Part shown: piece by piece, positions 46,530 to 56,359 of the stretch
Layout of the letters: each line of letters starts with the position of its first letter
Position numbering within the stretch: position 1 is the first letter of the stretch
DNA from: Echinicola soli
GTDB lineage: Bacteria > Bacteroidota > Bacteroidia > Cytophagales > Cyclobacteriaceae
DNA length: 64,000 nt
Reading direction: 5' to 3'
Assembly (NCBI RefSeq): GCF_006575665.1
Contig: NZ_CP041253.1
Location: 2,827,001 to 2,891,000, forward strand
The notes under the pieces: model-generated
What the model saw: the letters and a program-made list of their open reading frames with translations, nothing else
Database searches by the model: none
What the model was told of the DNA's origin: nothing
Translations under genes and position numbers: made by a program

Positions 46530-46613
46530 GATCCAATATTTTGATTCGTTTTATCTTGTTAACTGGTTCTTTTTTAGTTGGTTACGGTGGTTTTTAGAGG
46601 CTGGTTGGTACTA

Positions 46614-47216
46614 TTAAAATCCGATTTCCAGTTGGTCGGGAAGGAGTTTGAAGGATTTGCGGTGCAGTGGGGTAGGACCTAGCTTTTGGATCCCTGCGCG
46701 ATGCTGTTTGGTAGGATAGCCCACGTTTTTCTCCCAGCCATATCCCGGAAACTCTTTGGCATGGGCTGTCATTAGTTGGTCACGATGGACTTTGGCCAAT
46801 ATGGATGCAGCCGCTATGCTGGCATATTTTCCATCCCCTTTTACGATACAGTCAAATGGGGTTTTGAGCTCGCTCTTGAAGCGGTTTCCATCAATTAATA
46901 AATGCTCAGGCTCGACAGCAAGTGCCTGTATAGACCTGGTCATGGCCAAAAATGAAGCGTTTAGGATATTGATTTCATCGATTTCTTGCACAGATGATTC
47001 GGCCACCGCCCATGCGATGGCCTTCTCCTTGATTTCATTTACTAGGTTTTCCCTATTGGTTTTGCTGAGCTTTTTGGAATCATTGATGAGGGCGTGGGCA
47101 AAGTCATTGGGCAGAATCACGGCAGCAGCCACTACAGGTCCGCATAGGCAGCCTCTGCCTACTTCATCACACCCTGCTTCCAATCGATCAGCTTCTAAAT
47201 AAGGTGACAGCATCAT
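46614..47216 (-). CDS. rnhB: Ribonuclease HII
   Basis: The 200-residue enzyme removes ribonucleotides from DNA and RNA primers. GCDEVGRGCLCGPV (about residue 15) is the RNase HII signature with the catalytic Asp-Glu; LLIDGN (about 105) and the KGDGKYASIAAASILAKVHRD stretch (in part) complete it. The start overlaps the 3' end of the upstream GH63-like gene by 29 bp. A shorter ATG start one codon in is possible. Confidence 0.95.
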   Translation of the reverse strand: MMLSPYLEADRLEAGCDEVGRGCLCGPVVAAAVILPNDFAHALINDSKKLSKTNRENLVNEIKEKAIAWAVAESSVQEIDEINILNASFLAMTRSIQALAVEPEHLLIDGNRFKSELKTPFDCIVKGDGKYASIAAASILAKVHRDQLMTAHAKEFPGYGWEKNVGYPTKQHRAGIQKLGPTPLHRKSFKLLPDQLEIGF

Positions 47217-49860
47217 CGATTACTTTTTCTTCTCTTGGGTAATATTTGTGGATCATTTCTGCCACCAGGCCAGTCCATCCGGTTTGGTGGGAGGCACCGA
47301 GGCCTTTCCCGTTGTCACCATGAAAATACTCATAGAACAGTAGGTGATCTCTAAAGTGAGGGTCGTTTTGCATCTTTTCGTTATCCCCAAAAACCGGTCT
47401 TTTACCTTCTTTGTTTCGCATGAAAATTTTAATGTTTCGCAATGAAAGTTCTTTGGCTATGATGTCCAGTGTGACAAATCGGCCAGATCCAGTTGGGTAT
47501 TCGATAGGAAAATCTCCACCATAGTAATAATTGAATTTCTTTAAGGATTCCATAATCAGCCAGTTGATGGGGAACCATATTGGGCCTCGCCAATTGGAAT
47601 TACCGCCAAACATGCGTGTATTGGACTCTCCGGGAGTGTATTCCACGGTGTGTTTTTCCCCGTTCAGCTTCATGGAATAAGGATGGTCTTTATGGTATTT
47701 GGATACAGAGCGAATCCCATAATCAGAGAGAAACTCTTCTGAATCCAATAACTTTTTGAGCAAGCTCTTCATGCGATGACCTCTCAGGAGGGAGAACAGG
47801 TGTCTTTTGTCTTTGCCGGGCTCGATCCAGTTAGAGACCAGTGATGCCAGTTTTGGTTTTTCTTTGAGGAAGAAATCCAGTCGTTTTTTGAATTCAGTAA
47901 GGTTCTCATACATTTCTTCCTTAATGGGCTCGACAGCAAAAAGAGGGATGATTCCCACAATAGACTTTACCTTCATCCGCATGGGAGCCGTGTCATCGAT
48001 GTGCAGCACATCATAAAAGAAATTGTCCTCATCATCCCACAGACTGATGTTTTCGCCGGAAATATTGTTCATAGCACCGGCGATATAAAGGAAGTGTTCC
48101 AGGAATTTGGTAGCGGTATATTGATAGACTTTGTTGAATTCACATAGGTCCAGCGAAATCCTCAAAAGATTAAGCGAAAACATGGCCATCCAGGAAGTGG
48201 CGTCAGCTTGCTCCAGCCGGCCACCAAATTTATCAACATGGCTTCGGTCAAATAGGCTGACATTATCCAGTCCCAAAAAACCTCCCTCAAAGATGTTTTG
48301 CCCATCGCTGTCTTTTTGGTTTACCCACCAGGTGAAGTTGAGCATCAACTTGTGCATGGCCCGTTCCAAAAATTCCTGATCGCCTTTGCCACCGTTCATT
48401 TTCTTGTCCATTTGGTAGACGCGGTGCACTGCATAAGCGTGGATCGGTGGGTTCACATCGTTAAAATTCCACTCGTATGCTGGGATTTGGCCATTGGGGT
48501 GCATGTACCATTCGCTTAGCAGCAAAAGGAGTTGTTCTTTGGCAAATTCCGCATCAAGCCTCGCCAATGGGATGCAATGGAATGCCAAATCCCAGGCGGC
48601 ATACCAAGGGTATTCCCACTTGTCCGGCATGGAGATAATATCGTAATTTTGAAGGTGTCGCCAGTTATTGTTTCTGCCCTTTTTACGTTCTGATGGAGGC
48701 ATGTAGCGCCCAGGGTCTCCTTCCAGCCAGCGTTCCACATTATAGTAATAGAACTGTTTTCCCCACATCATTCCTGCGTAAGCCTGCCGTTGGATACTGC
48801 GGAGCTCCTCATCTGTAACATGTCCTTGGAGGTCGAGGTAAAACTCATCTGTTTCCTGTAGACGCTTTTCAATGATGCTATCACAATCCTTGATATCTAC
48901 AACAGTATTTTTATGGGCCATGCGAAAGGCCACTGTATGCGAGTTTCCAGCAGGAATCGTGATTTTATAAACTGCTGCAGCTTTGGTGCCGAAATGTGCG
49001 GGATTTAGGTGGTCCGTTTCACCATATACAACAAAGTCATTGATGGCATCCTTCAGGAATTCCTTTTGGTTTTCAATGTCGTATACCTTTTTCCTATTGG
49101 TTTCGTTGTCACAAAACAAGAGCTCAGGCTCCCCATCGAAATGGAAATGGTAGTTGCCCAATTTTTGATTGGAGGCAAGAATCCTATTGCTGCCACTCTT
49201 ACTCAGTTTAGGTAAAAATGGCTCGTGTCCCGTGAACCAGGTTTTTCGGAACCAGATGGTGGGCATTACCCATATTTCGGCATCTTCCTTACCCCTGTTA
49301 TGAATGGTGGCTTTGGCTACGATATCTTCGTTGTCTTCTTTCGCATACTCCATAAAAATGTCGAAGTAGGCATCGTCGTCAAAAGTCCCCGTATCTATAA
49401 GTTCATATTCGGGGTCATGTTTGCCTCTTTTGGCATTTACATCCACGAGTTCTTGGTAGGGAAATTCTTGCTGAGGATACTTGTAAAGCATCTTCATATA
49501 ACTGTGAGTAGGCGTGGCGTCTAAATAATAGTAGAGCTCTTTTACATCTTCGCCATGGTTTCCTTGGTTTCCAGTGAGGCCAAAGAGCCTTTCTTTGATC
49601 ATGGGGTCTTTGCCGTTCCAAAAGGCCCATGCCATGCATAGCTTTTGCTTGTTGTCACTGAACCCACCGATACCTTCTTCTCCCCAACGATAAGCCTTGC
49701 TACGGGCATTTTCGTGGGTTACATTTTCCCAGGCAGCACCATCAGGACTATAATCTTCCCTAACAGTTCCCCATTGCCTTTCCGTAAGGTAAGGCCCCCA
49801 CTTTTTCCAATGCTTTATTCTGTCGGTGTCTTCTTTAAGTCTTGTTCTCTCTATATTCAT
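47188..49860 (-). CDS. GH63/MGH1-like glucosidase
   Basis: The 890-residue product begins like the family of bacterial 'glucosidases' related to GH63 (KKWGPYLTERQWGTVREDYS, AWEN, SKAYRWGEEGIGGFSD). The C-terminal two-thirds form the (alpha/alpha)6 barrel, with EYPWYAAWDLAFHCIPLA and MFGGNSNWRGPIWFPINW as conserved substrate-pocket motifs. No signal peptide is seen, so it should act in the cytoplasm, perhaps on alpha-glucosides or storage compounds. The 29-bp overlap with rnhB suggests co-transcription. Confidence 0.85.
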   Translation of the reverse strand: MNIERTRLKEDTDRIKHWKKWGPYLTERQWGTVREDYSPDGAAWENVTHENARSKAYRWGEEGIGGFSDNKQKLCMAWAFWNGKDPMIKERLFGLTGNQGNHGEDVKELYYYLDATPTHSYMKMLYKYPQQEFPYQELVDVNAKRGKHDPEYELIDTGTFDDDAYFDIFMEYAKEDNEDIVAKATIHNRGKEDAEIWVMPTIWFRKTWFTGHEPFLPKLSKSGSNRILASNQKLGNYHFHFDGEPELLFCDNETNRKKVYDIENQKEFLKDAINDFVVYGETDHLNPAHFGTKAAAVYKITIPAGNSHTVAFRMAHKNTVVDIKDCDSIIEKRLQETDEFYLDLQGHVTDEELRSIQRQAYAGMMWGKQFYYYNVERWLEGDPGRYMPPSERKKGRNNNWRHLQNYDIISMPDKWEYPWYAAWDLAFHCIPLARLDAEFAKEQLLLLLSEWYMHPNGQIPAYEWNFNDVNPPIHAYAVHRVYQMDKKMNGGKGDQEFLERAMHKLMLNFTWWVNQKDSDGQNIFEGGFLGLDNVSLFDRSHVDKFGGRLEQADATSWMAMFSLNLLRISLDLCEFNKVYQYTATKFLEHFLYIAGAMNNISGENISLWDDEDNFFYDVLHIDDTAPMRMKVKSIVGIIPLFAVEPIKEEMYENLTEFKKRLDFFLKEKPKLASLVSNWIEPGKDKRHLFSLLRGHRMKSLLKKLLDSEEFLSDYGIRSVSKYHKDHPYSMKLNGEKHTVEYTPGESNTRMFGGNSNWRGPIWFPINWLIMESLKKFNYYYGGDFPIEYPTGSGRFVTLDIIAKELSLRNIKIFMRNKEGKRPVFGDNEKMQNDPHFRDHLLFYEYFHGDNGKGLGASHQTGWTGLVAEMIHKYYPREEKVIDDAVTLFRS

Positions 49861-50014
49861 AGATTCATCTTCAAAGCTAAAACCCGAATTTACGAGTTTT
49901 ATTAAAAACTATATCTGTGGAGTGGTTAAGCTTTTACGAAGAAAATGAATTTTTTATAAAAATCGATTTCCATTTATTTGGCCGAAATGAATGAGGTGAA
50001 ATACAGCCACTGAT

Positions 50015-51148
50015 TCAGACGTTTGCCGAGTGTTTTGGAAACGTTACAGGCGAATTATGCTGCCAGTTATTTTGGGATGATAAAATTTCCGTTAGCTTTT
50101 TTCCCAATTCCTTTTCCCAATCTACAAAATTGGAAGGGGTATTGTTGGCAGTTTTTAAAAAAATATCAAATTTTTTGAAATCAAACTCGTTATGTGTGAT
50201 TCCTGCATGGGCAGCCATGGCGTCGAGTGCATTGCATGCTTGCTCATACTGTCCTGACACCGGCACCATCATGACGGGTTTGCCGAAGTACATGGCTTCG
50301 CAGATGGATTCAAATCCCGCTGTACTGAGCAATCCCCGACAAGCGGCCATTTTCTCTAGATAGAGTTGGTCATCGATCTGGTGAAACGTAAGATTGTGCG
50401 TTGGGAAATAGGGAGAGGGCATGTTCTTTTTGTCCCAGAAAGCCTCAATTTTAATATCAGGATGTTTTTTGCTGAATGCTATAACCTCTTCCGCATAGCC
50501 TGAATTCACCATATAGGTAAGGATAAAATCACCTGATGATGGCTGTAGCTGCTTTAACTGTGGACGAAGAAGGGGAGGGAGTACCATCATATTACTTTGT
50601 GATGATGGCGGTAGGTTTCGGAAAGATAGGGCTAGGTACTTCTGTGCACCAAGGGCGGTAACCTTGGTGTTAAGCTTAAACAGTGCTTTTTGGAGGGGCG
50701 CATCAGGGGCAAAAGGAAAATCAGGATGCATTATAAGGTACTGGTGGCCGATCGTCCAAAAAGAGGCCTTTGGGCGGTAAATGAAATTATATATGCCAGC
50801 CAAGAGGTCGTAAAAATTAAGGATGATGTCTGGTTTACTGGTTTTGACCACTTGGTCAATCAGCCTTAAACTGCCTGAAAATCGTCCCATCCTAAAAAGA
50901 TTATGCTGAATGGTCTTGCCAATATTGATGGATTTTTCTTTTTTGTCAGCCACAAAGTTGGGACTTTCAAATTGGACTAGCTTCGTTTTCAGGCCTTTCC
51001 TCACAAAATCGGGAAGGGCTCGACGGCTGCTTTTACCGATCAGTACTTCAGATACTGTGTGGCCTTGACTGGTCAGCATTTCAAATAATGCCAGTGCCTG
51101 CGTCATGTGCCCACGACCTTCACCCTGTACGATAAAGATAAACTTCAT
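50015..51148 (-). CDS. Glycosyltransferase of the MurG/GT28-like type
   Basis: The 377-residue protein opens with a Rossmann strand and Gly-rich loop FIVQGEGRGHMTQALAL, as in UDP-sugar glycosyltransferases of the GT-B fold, and has a C-terminal donor-binding motif ACRGLLSTAGFESICEAMYFGKPVMMVP near residue 280 (quoted in part). MurG itself belongs in the dcw cluster, so another glycolipid acceptor is likely. The start ATG at 51148 lies 2 bp after the upstream phosphoesterase stop, so the pair forms an operon. Confidence 0.8.
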   Translation of the reverse strand: MKFIFIVQGEGRGHMTQALALFEMLTSQGHTVSEVLIGKSSRRALPDFVRKGLKTKLVQFESPNFVADKKEKSINIGKTIQHNLFRMGRFSGSLRLIDQVVKTSKPDIILNFYDLLAGIYNFIYRPKASFWTIGHQYLIMHPDFPFAPDAPLQKALFKLNTKVTALGAQKYLALSFRNLPPSSQSNMMVLPPLLRPQLKQLQPSSGDFILTYMVNSGYAEEVIAFSKKHPDIKIEAFWDKKNMPSPYFPTHNLTFHQIDDQLYLEKMAACRGLLSTAGFESICEAMYFGKPVMMVPVSGQYEQACNALDAMAAHAGITHNEFDFKKFDIFLKTANNTPSNFVDWEKELGKKLTEILSSQNNWQHNSPVTFPKHSANV

Positions 51149-51150
51149 GA

Positions 51151-52008
51151 TCAAAAACGGAATGGCGGCAGTTCCAGATCGTCGTTGGGCTTCTGGAAGG
51201 ATACCGCAGCATAGGATTCTTTTTCGTGTATTGGAATGATTTTGCTGTCATCCACACTGCCTTTTGCAAAATCAATCTCATTGTAATAGATCAGTTGCCA
51301 GTTGCCTTCATAGTCCTCTGCCAGGGCACTCATCGTTTCCACCCAATCACCGGAATTAAGGTATTCGATTCCGTCGATGATTCTGGATTCGGCTTTGTGG
51401 ATGTGGCCACAGATGATCCCATCACAGCCTTTTGTTTTGGCCATGATCGCCAGTTCTTTTTCGTATTTGTCTATATATGAAACGGCTGATTTTACCTTGC
51501 CCTTCACGTATTGGGATAATGAATAGTAGGGAAGGCCTTTTTTTCTTCTGTAATGGTTGATTTGACGGTTTAGCCAGAGTAAAAAGGTGTAGCCAATATC
51601 ACCCAGATAGGCTATCCAGCGGAGATTTGTGGTAATGCTGTCAAAAACATCCCCATGAAGGATATAGTATTTTTTTCCGCAAGATTCGTACATCATGTCC
51701 TTCTGGATGGACAGGTTTCCGACTTTCAAAGGTAAAATCTGATCAAGAAAATCATCATGATTTCCCCTGAGATAGTATACCTTTGTGTTATCGTTATCGA
51801 TCATCTTAAGAATTCTGTTAAAGAAACGAGTGTGCTTTCGCTTCCATACCCCGGATTTCTTAAGCTGCCAACCGTCTATGATATCACCATTTAAGATGAG
51901 ATTTTCACAGCGGTATTTTTTAAGAAACCGAACGACCTCTTTAGCTTTGGATCCCTTTGTCCCCAAATGGATATCCGAAATAACGATAGTTTTGAATTGT
52001 GTCTTCAA
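51151..52008 (-). CDS. Calcineurin-like metallophosphoesterase (UDP-2,3-diacylglucosamine hydrolase-like)
   Basis: The 285-residue protein has the metallophosphatase metal ligands: SDIHLG (about residue 11), LNGDIIDGW (about 40), YYLRGNHDDFLD (about 79), ILHGDVFD (about 116) and a C-terminal GHIHKAE (about 202). The pattern belongs to the LpxH-like group (COG2908-type), but it is longer than typical LpxH. It is paired with a glycosyltransferase, suggesting a shared step in lipid or surface glycan metabolism. A second, frameshifted LpxH-like gene lies at 57876-58641. Confidence 0.85.
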   Translation of the reverse strand: MKTQFKTIVISDIHLGTKGSKAKEVVRFLKKYRCENLILNGDIIDGWQLKKSGVWKRKHTRFFNRILKMIDNDNTKVYYLRGNHDDFLDQILPLKVGNLSIQKDMMYESCGKKYYILHGDVFDSITTNLRWIAYLGDIGYTFLLWLNRQINHYRRKKGLPYYSLSQYVKGKVKSAVSYIDKYEKELAIMAKTKGCDGIICGHIHKAESRIIDGIEYLNSGDWVETMSALAEDYEGNWQLIYYNEIDFAKGSVDDSKIIPIHEKESYAAVSFQKPNDDLELPPFRF

Positions 52009-52256
52009 TAGCTTACTTGTTTTGGAAGCAAGGTATAAAGTAGGAATTAATTGATGATGAATGACTTATTATTAAAATGCGATGTTTTTAGAGAGGGTTG
52101 TATTTTCTTGTGAAATAAATGTTACCTAAATGTTAAAAACCTAGTTTACAGTAGGTTTGGTGATGTAGGTGTGGCTGAGAGTGGTTAGTGATATGATTTT
52201 ACCAAGGGAGAGGAGTTAGGTTAAGGATTGTTTACCAAGCGTTGATATATCCCGTT

Positions 52257-53600
52257 TTAGGCGTTAAAGATGAGCTTAAAAGTCGTTCCATTGCCAACGG
52301 TCGATTTTACTTGGATATTCCCCTTATGTCTCCTCATGATTTGCTTGGAGAGACTTAGGCCGATACCCGAACCTTTCTTTTTGGTCGTGAAGAATGGAAT
52401 GAAAATCTTGTTGAGGGCCTCTTCTTCGATTCCCTTTCCGGAATCAGATATTTCGATGATAATCTTTCCTGCTTCATCAATGAAAGCATGTAGGCTGATA
52501 TTTTTGATTTCAGCTTCTTCTACAGCATGAATGGCGTTTTGTATGATATTGATCAGCACTTGTTCGATGAGTGAGCTGTCAGCAAAAAGCAGCAAGTCTT
52601 TGGGCTCAATTCTCTTTTCACAGCGAATATTGTGCAGCTCGATCTGGTGATGGAAGAGAACGGCCAACTGGTCAAACAACTCTTGGAGGCTAATGGCAGA
52701 AAACTTGGGCACGGGGATGTGGGCGAGGCTTCGGAAGTCACTTACAAAGTCAATTAATCCTTCACTGCGCTTTTCGATGGTTGAGATTCCCATCAGGTAA
52801 TCTTCAACCTCTGCCACAGGTACAGCTTGGTCTTTTTCCACCTGGGACTGAATGTCACTTTTTATGGTGGATGCCAAAGACGAAATGGGTGCAATGCTGT
52901 TCATGATCTCATGGGTGAGTACACGTACCAGGTTTTGCCAGGCTTCCATTTCTTTTTCTTCCAGTTCACTTTGGATGTTTTGGAGGGACACCAGCTTGAA
53001 TTTTACCCCCCGCAGTACAAGTTCAATGACATAGACGGACAGCTGCATGATCCCATCCTGGTGAGCGATTTTGATCAGCTCACTCCCTCCAGTCCTAAGG
53101 GTCTGAATAGCATTATGAAGTTCTTTGTTGACTTGGTCGATTTCCTGGATATTGCCCAGGTGGTCGATATTGAGCATGCGCTTGGCAGCGGTATTGAGTA
53201 TCTGAATTCTGCCATCTTCCTCAAAGGTGATCAGCCCAATGCTCAAGTGCTGGAATACGGATCTAAAGTACTGGTAATTGGCTTCTTTTTCGGCTTGGTC
53301 TTCTTTTAATTTGGCCAGAATGGCATTGAACTCGATATGGAGATCATCGGTTTCGGTACCGTCAAATTTCACCGGGTAGACGGTAGAATAGTTGTTTTGC
53401 TTAATATTATCAAGGAATTGGCGTACTTTCTTAAAGCTGCTCTCGGCGTAGTTGACCAGGAAAATCAGTTGTGCAATGACGAGAATGATAAACAGTGATG
53501 TGACAAACACCCCAGCACTGTTTAGGATCGCGTAAGAAAGTATAAAGAGCGTCAAGGTGAGCAATGCCACCCTGCCGAGTAAACCAATTTTATAATCCAT
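52257..53600 (-). CDS. Sensor histidine kinase (NtrY-like)
   Basis: The 447-residue protein has two membrane segments at the N terminus (about 9-26 and 30-50), a HAMP-like linker, a PAS-like domain (about 105-215), the H box with phospho-His at about residue 230 (RVLTHEIMNSIAPI), the N box (INIIQNAIHAVEEA), and G boxes (DSGKGIEE, KGSGIGLSLSKQIM, STVGNGTTFKL). It phosphorylates the response regulator encoded just upstream; the genes overlap by 11 bp. The signal is unknown. Confidence 0.92.
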   Translation of the reverse strand: MDYKIGLLGRVALLTLTLFILSYAILNSAGVFVTSLFIILVIAQLIFLVNYAESSFKKVRQFLDNIKQNNYSTVYPVKFDGTETDDLHIEFNAILAKLKEDQAEKEANYQYFRSVFQHLSIGLITFEEDGRIQILNTAAKRMLNIDHLGNIQEIDQVNKELHNAIQTLRTGGSELIKIAHQDGIMQLSVYVIELVLRGVKFKLVSLQNIQSELEEKEMEAWQNLVRVLTHEIMNSIAPISSLASTIKSDIQSQVEKDQAVPVAEVEDYLMGISTIEKRSEGLIDFVSDFRSLAHIPVPKFSAISLQELFDQLAVLFHHQIELHNIRCEKRIEPKDLLLFADSSLIEQVLINIIQNAIHAVEEAEIKNISLHAFIDEAGKIIIEISDSGKGIEEEALNKIFIPFFTTKKKGSGIGLSLSKQIMRRHKGNIQVKSTVGNGTTFKLIFNA

Positions 53601-54972
53601 ATTTTTCCAATCTTCTGTACAGGGATGCCCTGGTCAGTCCGAGTTCTTTAGCTGCTTTGGAGATGTTTCCTCCATTTTTATCGATGGCTTTTTGAATCAC
53701 ATTTTTTTCGACTTCGTCCAGGTTTAAGGTGCCATTGCTTTTTACTTTTTCTGCCGTTGGTTTGGATGAAAGGAAAAAGAAATCCCTGCTGTCCAGTTCA
53801 TTGCCTTCCGCCATGATGATGGCCCTTTCTATGGCATGTTGAAGTTCACGGATATTGCCCGGCCAGCTGTAGTTTTGGAGCAGTTGGATGGCGGCAGATT
53901 TGAACCCTGTGAAATCCTTGCGATATTTTTTTGCATAGATTTTCAGGAAATGGTTGGCCAATAAGGGAATATCATCATGCCTTTCCCGAAGGGGGGGGAG
54001 AAATATCTCTACAGTATTGACCCGGTATAGTAAATCCTGACGGAAGGTATTTTCCATTACCATATCATGGACTTTCATGTTGGTAGCACTGATCAGCCTG
54101 ATATCTACAGGAATGGATTTATTGGTGCCAATACGGGTAACTTCTCTCTTTTGGAGGACGGTAAGGAGCTTGGACTGGAGCGGCATGCTGAGATTGCCGA
54201 TCTCATCAAGGAACAACGTTCCCTTGTCAGCCACTTCGAAACGACCTGCACGGTCTTCTTTGGCGTCGGTAAAGGCTCCTCTTTTATGACCAAAGAGCTC
54301 ACTTTCAAATAAGGTCTCCGTAATGGCTCCCATATCTACCCCCACAAATATCTCGTCTCTTCTGAGTGACCGGTCATGGATCGCCCTGGCGATAAGTTCC
54401 TTTCCTGTACCATTTTCTCCCAAAATCAATACATTGGCATCTGTCTGGGCCACTTTATCGATGATGGAGAAAATATTTTTCATGGAAGAACTCTGCCCAA
54501 TGATCTCCGAAAAGGGCTTTTTCATATCCGCTTGGAGCTGCCGGGATTTTTGGGAGATGTTGTCCACTTGGTCGTAGCTCTCCTTCAGTCTGCTGGCAGC
54601 ACTTAGCGTGGCCAATAGTTTTTCGTTTTGCCATGGCTTGAGAATGAAGTCCGTAGCCCCTTCCTTGAGTGCCTGGACGGCCATTTCCACATCCCCAAAG
54701 GCCGTGATAAGGATGACCACAGCCTTTGGGTCAATTTCTTTGATTTGCTTGAGCCAATGGAATCCTTCTTTTCCTGAGGTGGTATCCTCTGTGAAATTCA
54801 TGTCCAGAAGGATTACGTCGTAATTATTGTTATTGACTAAAAAGGGAATCCTTCGAGGATCTTTTTCTATGGTGACTTCTTTCGCATATTTTTTTAACAG
54901 CATCTTTGCTGCAAATAGGAGATCTTCATTATCATCAACGATCAATATTTTGCCTAAGCTAGTGTCTTCCAT
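53590..54972 (-). CDS. Sigma-54-dependent response regulator (NtrC-like)
   Basis: The 460-residue protein has a receiver domain with phospho-Asp57 in DVILLDMNF, an AAA+ domain (Walker A GENGTGKE, Walker B GTLFLDEIGN) and a Fis-type helix-turn-helix (GGNISKAAKELGLTRASLYRRL). The sigma-54 contact loop reads GAFTDA rather than GAFTGA, a substitution I recall in other Bacteroidota members; whether it still drives sigma-54 is untested here. It is the first gene of the two-component operon with the kinase. Confidence 0.92.
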   Translation of the reverse strand: MEDTSLGKILIVDDNEDLLFAAKMLLKKYAKEVTIEKDPRRIPFLVNNNNYDVILLDMNFTEDTTSGKEGFHWLKQIKEIDPKAVVILITAFGDVEMAVQALKEGATDFILKPWQNEKLLATLSAASRLKESYDQVDNISQKSRQLQADMKKPFSEIIGQSSSMKNIFSIIDKVAQTDANVLILGENGTGKELIARAIHDRSLRRDEIFVGVDMGAITETLFESELFGHKRGAFTDAKEDRAGRFEVADKGTLFLDEIGNLSMPLQSKLLTVLQKREVTRIGTNKSIPVDIRLISATNMKVHDMVMENTFRQDLLYRVNTVEIFLPPLRERHDDIPLLANHFLKIYAKKYRKDFTGFKSAAIQLLQNYSWPGNIRELQHAIERAIIMAEGNELDSRDFFFLSSKPTAEKVKSNGTLNLDEVEKNVIQKAIDKNGGNISKAAKELGLTRASLYRRLEKYGL

Positions 54973-55200
54973 TGGAGTGTATATTTTTGTTTTGCAATAT
55001 GCCTTGGCTTTTGCTGAAATGGTGCCATCTTTATAAATGCCTAATTTAGCGAAATTAAATAGGTTTTTGGATTTTTTGATGTACGAAAATGAACAAAAAT
55101 AGATCGTTTTTGAACGGTTTTTAAATCAACCCAGTGATTCTTTTTTATCCCTTCTAAAAAGTATTACCTTTAGCGTTATTCACAAAAAAAGAAATAATAA

Positions 55201-55629
55201 ATGTCTGTAGCAACTAAAGGAAGTACCGTAAAAGTACATTACACTGGTAAGTTAAAAGACGGAACAGTATTCGACTCTTCAGAAAACAGAGAGCCACTTC
55301 AGTTTACATTAGGCGATGGAAATATGATCAAAGGTTTTGATACTGCTGTTAGCGGAATGGAAGTGGGACAGGATAAGAGCATCACCATCCCATGTGCTGA
55401 AGCTTATGGTGACAAAAGAGATGATATGATGATCGATGTGCCTGCGGAGCAAGTGCCTGCAGACATTAAGCCGGAAGTGGGTATGGATCTTTCTATCCAG
55501 AACCAACAAGGTCAGCCTGTACCTGTAAAAGTGATACATGTTGATGAGCAAAAGATCACTTTGGATGCCAATCACCCATTAGCAGGTGAAGATTTGGTGT
55601 TTGATATCAAATTGGTAGAAGTAGACTAA
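55201..55629 (+). CDS. FKBP-type peptidyl-prolyl isomerase (SlyD-like)
   Basis: The 142-residue protein has the FKBP core (VKVHYTGKLKDGTVFDSS, FTLGDGNMIKGFDTAVSGM) with the inserted chaperone flap (DKRDDMMIDVPAEQVP and PVPVKVIHVDEQKITLDANHPLAGEDL, in part) of SlyD-type enzymes. It lacks the His-rich metal-binding tail of Escherichia coli SlyD. It likely speeds proline isomerisation in the cytoplasm and holds folding intermediates. It is monocistronic with its own terminator. Confidence 0.93.
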   Translation: MSVATKGSTVKVHYTGKLKDGTVFDSSENREPLQFTLGDGNMIKGFDTAVSGMEVGQDKSITIPCAEAYGDKRDDMMIDVPAEQVPADIKPEVGMDLSIQNQQGQPVPVKVIHVDEQKITLDANHPLAGEDLVFDIKLVEVD

Positions 55630-55657
55630 GAAAGCGATTTCTTAAGATTAAAAATTG

Positions 55658-55685
55658 AAAGCCCGGTTTATCCGGGCTTTTTTTT
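55658..55685 (+). terminator. Terminator of the SlyD-like gene
   Basis: AAAGCCCGG pairs perfectly with CCGGGCTTT around TTTAT, followed by a T run. Confidence 0.9.
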
Positions 55686-55713
55686 GGTTCTTTTTTGACC
55701 TGAAGCTAAAAAG

Positions 55714-55898
55714 GGACCAAGCAATATTTCTGGGAAATGAGAGATTTCCACGTGGTTTTTGTAAGCATATTTCTCTTTAATTTAGCAATAGGAATTGAGT
55801 GCTCCAGCATAAAAAAAATCAGCGCAAATCTTATTAATCTGCACCATCTGCGTGCTATCGAAACCGATCCTAATCCCCCAACTTTTTCACTTGACCCC
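55714..55898 (+). repeat. Repeat family A, copy 3 (185 bp)
   Basis: Begins GGACCAAGCAATATTTCTG, includes TTTAGCAATAGGAATTG and ATCAGCGCAAATCTTATTAA, and ends CACTTGACCCC. Same orientation as the copy at 13349-13530. Confidence 0.82.
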
Positions 55899-55908
55899 GA
55901 AAAAGGAA

Positions 55909-56305
55909 GGTTCTATATGATTTACTATGGGTAAACTGAGCGCTAGCGGGCTATGGAGATCGAAGCATCGCGTGGACGGATGAATTTGGGTGCCCATGCT
56001 CCTGATGCAGTCGATAATGATATATATTTTCCTTGCCAATGGTCAGTACCTACGGCACTGTTAGGATGCTGTATCCAATTTCTGTTACCAAGCTGATGCT
56101 CTTAACGGAGCATCCCTGCTTACACTTCTGTCGGCTAAAATAGTGAGAAGGGAGTCCTGGCCAATGCCGCTGGGCATTTAAGCCTGGTATAATCAGGTTG
56201 CCTTGAGAGGGCTTTGTGCGGTAGGAGCAAAACTATTCCCCTGATCTATCCGCACAAGTGGGACAGTCCCGTGGATAATTTACCCACAGTAAATCATTTA
56301 GAAAC
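55909..56305. mobile_element. ISL3-like non-autonomous element, family D, copy 2 (about 397 bp)
   Basis: The left end GGTTCTATATGATTTACT, continuing ATGGGTAAA, is mirrored by the right end (inverted GTTTCTAAATGATTTACT, continuing GTGGGTAAA). The ends match those of the copy at 36742-37165. No convincing 8-bp target duplication remains (5 of 8), so this copy may be older. The interior of about 340 bp has no supported gene and differs from copy 1. Confidence 0.6.
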
Positions 56306-56359
56306 AAAAAACATAGTCCTATCCCTAACTTTTCTACTTTATCCGTGTTGATATTTTAT

